This document shows positions 27,901-36,900 of a DNA stretch of 64,000 nt, one piece after another. The notes below the pieces were generated by a model. It saw only the letters and a list, made by a program, of their open reading frames with translations. It did no database searches and had not been told where the DNA came from. Within the stretch, counting starts at the first letter, position 1, and every line of letters begins with the position of its first letter. The DNA comes from Corbicula japonica (taxonomy: Eukaryota; Mollusca; Bivalvia; Venerida; Cyrenidae): NCBI GenBank assembly GCA_038501625.1, contig JAZAYU010000254.1:558001-622000 (forward strand), written 5' to 3'. The translations under genes were made by a program, and so were the position numbers.

Positions 27901-30900
27901 TTCCGCCTTTTCCGTTTCGTTAATCTGGGACCATACCTTGCTGAACATGAATGAAATAAATACTAAAATACCTCATTGAATGTTCCATGTTCACCGCCAT
28001 ATGCATTCCATCGTTTGGGATAAATCAAAATTGTAATATTTATTGGTGTAAATATTGAGCTGCTCTCAACACGGGCTAGGCGGCGTGGGCAGTAAAATTT
28101 ATTTCCATTGCTGTCCATGAAATGGCTCAATCAAACTGAACCCGCAACATTTTCATTTTGTCCTGTTCGGTGGCTTTCAAAGTTCGTTTTTCATCTATTT
28201 TAACTATGAAAGCTAATATTCAAACTGGTTATAAATTTGTTTTGTAGCAAAACAAAATAGTTCAATACCATACCAAGAAACTGCGTAATGACGTCCAGAT
28301 GCTTTCAAAAAGTCACATCGAAATAAAATATAAGGCGTTATATCCTGGCGCTCTGTAGCTCTGCCTTCTGTTTTAAATTTAAGCTCCGTTGTAATGCCTA
28401 TTATTTCAACTGAAAAATACAGGGTAGTAAACAAGCTAATTTCTGTTTTGTACTTTCGTGTGGTCAAAACTTATGTTTTAATTTAATTTAAACAAAATTT
28501 AATCATCTCAGCTTTACAATTCTTTGAGGTTCTATGACAGTTGTCATTGATAAAAAGACGATGATCTCTCTAACGTCTTTAAGAAGTTCAATTAAAATGT
28601 GCAAATGCAATGTTATTTAAATATGTTTAGGTTTCATAGGTCAGACTAAAGAAAAGCTTAAAGGGTGAGGAAAAGTGTTTAGATTTAAAAAGTCTGCGAC
28701 CAAACACGAAAACGAAACAATAATACACATCAATTTAAACGCCTTCATAAGTAATGAATTACTAACAACAATAACTTAGGTAATTATCGCAAAAATGAAT
28801 GACCAAGAAATTAAAAAAAAAACAAATGTTGATTTGTCTCTTTGCATAACATAAATATTTTTTTCGAACACGGTTATCGGTAACACAAATCAATTAAAAC
28901 CAGGGGCGAATCCAGCGAGGGAGTGGCACCGAGGGCACGCGCCCCTCCCCGGCAGGGGCATCGATTATAGAGGCACGCGTTTAAAAGTTTGTTTCATTGT
29001 TAGCATAAAGTCGGAAATTCTTGGTGTCATGAGGTCTTATACACTTCATACTCTAATTCATTCGCCTTTGTATAGGCTTTAAACCTTGATTTGTCTCTTT
29101 GCATAACAGAAATATTTATTTCGAACATGGTTATCGGTAACACAAATCAATTAAAACCAGGGGCGAATCCAGCGAGGGAGTGGCACCGAGGGCACGCGCC
29201 CCTCCCCGGCAGGGGCATCGATTATAGAGGCACGCGTTTAGAAGATTGTTTCATTTTTAGCATAAAGTCGGAAATTCTTGGTGTCATGAGGTCTTATACA
29301 CTTCATACTCTAATTCATTCGCCTTTATATAGGCTTCAAACCTAGAAATTACAGTTGTAGTAGCAATATATATTGCACATTCGACCACAAAGCATCATTA
29401 TTCTAATACAAAGAAAACGACTGCAGCTTAAAATGCCTATGATTATCCTGTATATGTATGCAGTAGGTGACACGACGGTAGCCTGCGGCAATGGTTGATA
29501 AGGAAATGGACAGGTTCCTATTAAGAAATGGAATCCTATTTTAAAATAAACTCGTCTATGTCGCATGTAGGGGAGGAGGGGTAAGTGATAAAATCTGAGA
29601 CCCGTCTGATCTTTACTTGTTTTGAGCGCAGATACTTCTGTTTAGCGTTGTTTTTTCGTTTCGTATTTTTCTTGTAAAGTTTGTTACATATAATAGTTGA
29701 CAACATATTAAGAAGTTAAAAATCCGCATTGTGTGAAATGTGTTGGAGATGAGTTAGGTGTGACATTTTGGCGTTTATTGATTTTGATATTTTTAATAAC
29801 TTTGATTAAGCAATCAGAAAAGAAGAAACGCGTTAATAGTATTATTTTGCTGGTTAAATATTCTTAAAATCAAATGTTCAAATAAAAATATCAAACGCAT
29901 TTGTTTTGTTTGTTTTTTTTTGTTTTTTTTTTCATTGACGTGCTGGCAACATTTCCGTTCAGTTCGCACTATATTTATATCTGTACACAATATCACTGTA
30001 TGTAAACCGATTGTATCATATGCTGATTGCATGGATGCGATATATACAATTCGTAAATAACACATTGAAAACGGAATTATTAGGATCATTTTAAGTACCT
30101 TCAACAAAAACAAGTACGTTATATTTTGTATAGTCCTTATTGGTTGTAATACCATTTGTTTTGCGCATTATTTAGGGATAAAAACTTGCAAAATTGCATC
30201 TAATCACAAGAAGGTCTGGCAAATGACCCACATGATTGTATCAAAATACTGTTATTCTCTACAAATAAACGCTCTGATGCACGAATACATACTGGTTATA
30301 TGACTCTATTACATTAATATAAAGATTATTACATTACAACATTGCTTTAAATGTATAGATAGTGTAGATTATTAAAATGTTTGAGGGGTGTGTTTCGTAA
30401 TGACTGTATCATCTATAGCATTATCATACTATCATTTATAGCAAACACAGCTATTTCTGTTGTATCATTTTGTGCGGTCTTCGTTGAATGATTTTCCAAC
30501 AATCTGTATCACTGGTGGCGATGCGCATTTGCTGATTTTATCAAGTTTATGCTTTTAGGAAAGATGGAGGAGTTCGTCTACTTATATTGTCTACACAAAT
30601 CGGGTATATTTGGAGAAATAATAAATCATGGCGTACAAAAACACGAAGAGAAGAACTTTAAAAGAATAAAACAGAATGATACAACAATCGTGACTATAGG
30701 TTATTGTTAGTTTGGAGGCTTGTTTAAAATTAAACTGTCAGGCCCAACGCAGCTTTAATTTTTCATACAAACTGTTTTTGTAACTGATAAATTGGCATAC
30801 ACATAGTTTACACAAATCAGTTGGCAAAACAGTATTTTAATGGCTAGTATAAATGTATTATGAGACTATGTTAGAAAGCGAATTCGTTTATTTCATTAAC

Positions 30901-33900
30901 TAAACTCAGCATGGGAACATACCTGACTCTCAAGGGAAGACCTTTGTTATAGTCAATCCTTGGGTGGAAAATAAGACATTGATTCCTTTGCTAAAGTTCA
31001 TTTTGACCCTTTACTCCATGGGATATGGGGTACGTTGTGTGTGCTGTACACTGTTTGCTATTACATTTATTAGAATATTTCTGAAAACAAGTGACCATAG
31101 TTGCATATTCAGATCAAGTGACATGGATGTTTCAGCTGACGATGATCTACATTGGTTGTACATTGAGTAAATGGTTTATAATCAGCTTAAAATACCAGTA
31201 TTTAAATAACTTGTTTTGCCTCAGAATTTGTATGTCACGCCTACCTGCGTATGCATTTATAATCGTGAACCTTGAGTTTCGGAACTTTTATTTAAAAAAA
31301 AAATAGACTATGTTTATCAAATCCAAAACATTTTGGGACGACATTAACTATTGCTTGTTATAAATTGTAGTTCTCAGGGCGGCCTAGGTGTTAACTAATG
31401 AAGTCAAGTAGATCCAATTGTTTCGTGTCATCGCAATATATAAAGGCACGAAGCACTTTTAATACATGTTTTTACATCAAGCCGTTGTTCTTAAATCTGA
31501 AAAATATACTAAAATCATCTTTAAAAAATCGCTATAACTGATACACATAGATCACTAGAAATAAACAAATGATTGAGTTAACTTGTTCAATAAATGATAC
31601 AGTCTAGGTCGAAGCTACATGCATGTTTGGTCTTATGATTTGATGTTTAATTGACCAGCTTTGGTATTCTTATTATTGTTAGAATAAAAATTTTATGTTT
31701 CATCATCTCTAGCATGAGAATACCTCTCAAAACCTGTTAAAACATAAACATTTACGCTGATTTTATAACAGTACACAGTGCAAACGGTACTTTGTGCGAG
31801 ATTTTTTTTGCGATTTTTTAAAAGTATATTGCATAAAAAAGGTAACAACGTCTTTCATATCAAGTGCTACGAGAATCGCCTGTTGAACATGTATTTGTCA
31901 ATTGGGTTTCTCATTACAATACATACAAAATCTCCTCATTTTTGAACTGTTTAATATGTTATGGTGACAATCAGTGCGCTATATCCGGTAGATGATACAA
32001 TCGGTTTATATACAGTGAATATACATTTTGCTTACAATGTCACCACAATCAGAGAAGTCAGTCTTTCTGTCTTTCTGAACGTTCCAACTTGAAGGCGGTT
32101 ACCTCAAAGATTTTTTCGTTGATTGTTGTGGTGTTTTATTTGGAATTGATGTTCTTTTAAACCCATGCTCCCTTATGCTCTTTAAAATTTGGCTGCGTGG
32201 ATAGGATGTCTTTTGGGTGTGTACATTCCTGATATGCACTGTTCGCGTTTTTCATTCAATCGCTGTGCACACATAATCACTTTAATGTATGATACCTGCG
32301 TAATATGTTATTTACCATAATAAAATCATTTAGAAGTTACATTAATTATTTACCTTTCTCTGTTGTAGTCGTTGTTGGTGTAGTCGTTGTTGTCGTCGTT
32401 GGGCAATCTTTTCATGGAAAATATAATAAATCGATAAATCGAATTATATTTTAAATGATTTTTTCTATGACAGACAGACGTAGTGAGATAGAGAGACGTG
32501 TTCACGAAAAATTAATATCGTAACTGATACAGTGACACATTTGGAATGAAAATTCGAACGCACGACAAAGTTCCTTACCATTTGAACTTCCCGTCACAAT
32601 CTTATTCCAAGGATCTGCAAGAAACAATCTTATCAGGTATTTACATATTCAAAGTGATAAGTGAAACTGAAATGAAAAAAAATACTTACAAACGCTGAAA
32701 AAACATTTTAACTCGAAATAACTTACTACTTTTACCTATAAATATTATTAACCTATTTTTTCAGGTTAAGGTGTTGCATCACTAATTTCAGTAATTTGAC
32801 ATAACGTTTTAGATTTGTTTTTCAGCTCATTTTTAAGTAAGATGATTCAAAGATGTCCCTTTACTGAAAAAAGGATTTAATCATTTTGGTTTCAGCAAAC
32901 ATACTTAATACTTAAAATATTCTAAAGAGTATGTCTTAAACCGGTATGTTAAATGGCTCTATACTATATAATGTTAATTATTTTAATTGTAACTCCCTTT
33001 TAGGTTGAAACTATGTTAAAATTTTATACACTTGTCAAAAGTTCTAAGTGCACAATTGATAAAAGTTGATTTTTTCTCCTATTTGATTGAATCTTTCAAA
33101 ATGCTGTAAATTGCAATGAAAGAATATCAATTTCTTAGTAAAGCACGCAAACAAATTTAAAACTGCTTAACGCGATTGAACAGTAATAACATTTTAGCTG
33201 ACTGGTATACAGGAAGCAATTCTCAATTTAAAAAATAACATTGCATCCCCTACAGTGTTGATTATTTTCTCGTCTTTGTATAATAAAAACTTGATGAAAT
33301 CTAAAAGTAAATTTGTGGTCTGCAATGCAGATGCACTAAAATAAGTTCTTAATGGTCTGCTGGGTTCGTTTTCTCTTTTTATCCAGAAAGTGTTCACGTG
33401 AATTTGAAGGAAAAAAAATCATTTTTCTCGCACTGTTGTGTTTCTGTGTGGCTTAGATATTTAGGACGATGCGATACTCTGTAATACATTGACAAATTTG
33501 ATAAAAGAGACCAGTAATTCGGACACGTTTTTTTTAAATATTTCTGACCAAATTAACGGCATTTTCAAATAATCCGATTTTGAATTTTAGTAAACTTATA
33601 TGAATTTTAATTTTAGATAATTGATACGTAGCCACTTCTCAATAATGATAAAATATAATAAAAATGAAATATTTCTTTTGCAATAACGAAAAAATATTTT
33701 TAAAAACAAATGTGAAATAGAGTCACTAAAGAGCATTTTGACGCCTCTTTCGCGGTCTTCAGGCGCCAAACGTTTAATTGTTTAGGTGTTGTGTTTTTTT
33801 TAGATTGTCTCGTGTCGGTGAACATGTTGACAACAAAATCGATTGTTAAAAAAAAACGTAATTTCCTTTGCCGCATTCCGGGATTACGTATAAATAGCGT

Positions 33901-36900
33901 ATGCAAACGTGGATGACATAATACGTTAAACTTATGCACGGTTTTCAAAAAATTATTATTATGTATCGTAATAAACATAATGACAAACTTTTTTTAATTA
34001 GGATAATTTATCTGTAAGAAATTCAAAATTGAAAAGTGTGCACTTAGAACTTTTGACAATTGTATTAATATAATAATAGATTTTCAAAAAAGCAACAATA
34101 AAAACTGATATCTTACCAAAACAATAAGCGAGAACATAATTTGGCTTTTGATTGGCCGGACGAAGGTAATATTGAATGACACCACTGCACTTCCGTATTT
34201 TTATATAATATTGGTCGATGCAGGAACCGGTGTAGCTTACTCTCAAACAGGTTTCAGCGTCGATGGGCGTCTCCGTGATGCAGCTTAAGCTCGGATGTGC
34301 AGCTACATACAATAACAATATGAATGAGAATTTAAAAAAATTGTAATTGTCGTATTATATCATAATAAAAGTATTACACATTTATTCTCGTAACTGGTTG
34401 CTTTATTTGTGGGTTTTGAAGGTTCTTGCAACTCCTTACATGAGGTTTAAATTTCACGGATAAGAGCTCTTCATTTTATATTTAATATAATAAAATAATA
34501 TTCAAACGTACTTTGCTTGTATCAAATAAATGAATATTAAGAGAGAAAATCACGGATAAATTTCTTCTAACAGCAAGAAGCCTTATATCAATAAGATTTC
34601 AAACGTAAACCACGAATATCAAGGATTAGTCAGACTCTAATTAAAAGTACAGCTTACATGCATTCATACAGCTTAACGTTGTGGTAATGTATTTAAAATA
34701 TGACCATATTGAAAACATACCATAAAATGCAGAAGAATCTAGGGACTAGTGTGCCTTGGAACATTAACCAGAAAATCACTTCGCATTGGATTTCTCTGTT
34801 TTAAACCATGATTCTTAGAAACTTCTACGAGCAAAGGAGTTGAAGTTGCTTTGGTTAATTCATTCCATCTTTTTTAATTATCAAACAATTGTAAACGTAG
34901 TGCATAAATGTAGCATCTGACAATGTGAATGTAATCAGGGACCGTATTTGGAGCACATGAAGGCAAATCAGCAAGCATATTGAAAGAAACCAATATCCTT
35001 ATTTTTAAGCTCGATGCTTTAACGATCAAGAGCCATATATAAATTCAACAAATACTCCATTTTACTTCTTATATACAGAGCATATACTGATCCGCATCTG
35101 TTGCGTGTCACTGGTTGGTGATTGCCGTCCGCCATAAGGTATTGCAAACCATTATGTAGAGTAGTATACCACCCTTCTTCCAATGCTTTATCATTGATGG
35201 TTGACGTAGATGAATAATTTACACCCCTTTTGTCCAGATCGCCCAATGCCTTCGCTGTTCCGACACAAACTTGTTCTGCACATGTAAAACAGAAAACATT
35301 ATATGTCACCCTCTTTAGAATTGTTGGATGAAACTAGGATTCACGCAACCGATCGCAGTCATGTAACTAACCAAATACAGTCTCTAACGATTAAAAAGCG
35401 CAATCAACACACCATTTCTTATCAGCTTGTTCATTCCCCTTTCTAATTTTAAAAAATTGTATTGATAAGTGAAATAATAATGCATTTATATCAGGAACCT
35501 CCCGCACCCAAAAACACAGCCTCTGTAGGCTCCAGAAATATATAGAGGGAAAAGAAAGCATAGATTTACAACCAGACACTACAAATAATTGACAAAACAG
35601 CATTTTTCTTTTATTGCTATCGAACAGATTCACAACAATGCCGAGCGCGGTCTCTTAGTTAAGGTTATAGATTGATATACCGGACGTGCAAAACTGACAT
35701 ACAACAAGACACACATACGGAGCATTGCATTCGCTACAACTTGCCCGGTCATGAGTTACATATTCAACATCTTCCGATCAGTAGTCCATAAAATAATACT
35801 TATATACCCATGAATGATTTTACCATAGTGCATCGTTAATCCGCAAAATTGATACAACTCGTCAGATTAGATATTCCGTATCGAACAATGTCCAGCTTTC
35901 CGTGTTCTATGTGACGTCATATACTACGTCCCACTAGGTTGTCGTTATTTTCCGGCACATAACGAACTCCAAAATAGGAAATTTCCGTCGCAGTTTTACA
36001 AACGTTACGGTATTTTTACGCCATTCATACATTTTCTACGCCATTCATAAATTTACTGTCGTGATACTATTTTTATTTCTGTAATTATGTAAACCACGTT
36101 TTTTGACTAAAATTTTGTTGTTCAGTTTATTTAATTTTGTTTTGAGCGAGAAGGGTATATAATAAAAGGAACATTATGACAGTATGCATTCTGTAGGTTC
36201 GTTTTATTTCTCGCTGCGTATGTAACCACATCACGCTCGACCTTCGGTCTCGCGCGATATTGTTTACATACCCAACTCGAAAATACGAACCTCCAGAATG
36301 CATACTGTGATAATATTCCATCTATATAATACGAGTTTGAGTTCAACATTCCCAAATCACAAATATCTTCAGGAAGAGGTTATCGATCAAAAGACTCTGC
36401 TCAAATAGAAACTACACATGAATTTTTCGAGTGCTTTTAATATTCAAAATGTCAATAAACAATTACAACACATAAATTAGACAAAACACTTACAAAACAC
36501 GAAGCAACCATTAAAGGTTTGAAACAGCGACGACTTCCGAACACCTTCCAGACTAGTCAAGAGTTTTTAGCGAATAAGGAAACAGTCCGGTCAAGAAGTT
36601 TATCGAACGGCAAGTATATATCTGGATGTATTTGGAAACAATATAAAAAGAAGACAAGGGAACTTTTAAGACCTACGAACACGACAAGTATGAAAAATGT
36701 CAGACTTTGTTTGATTGAGCCTGTTCATGGGCAGTAATGGTTATATATTTTCCAAAGTTGAATTCATAGATGTTAAGTTTTTATACGAATAGCTGTTAAT
36801 CTAGAAATCGCCGACAGCCATGCATTTCGGCAGATGTTTCTTATATCATTTTAAAACGATATTAAACAATTGGACGGAAATAAAATACCTGTACGAATGT

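Larger units (their letters stand above)
28410..32353. other. Intron 5 of the VWDE-like gene
   Basis: Holds the 257-bp tandem duplication and an R1 fragment. The rest, about 29.35-32.07 kb, shows nothing but AT-rich DNA with short chance frames. Confidence 0.55.

Noticed and set aside
27840..27943. Possible extra VWDE-like exon (KVWSQINETEKAELNRMEW)
   Set aside because: Needs a phase 2 start and would leave an intron of about 30 bases after exon 7; no family match.
36127..36355. Two overlapping minus-strand frames
   Set aside because: They lie in the hairpin miniature element.
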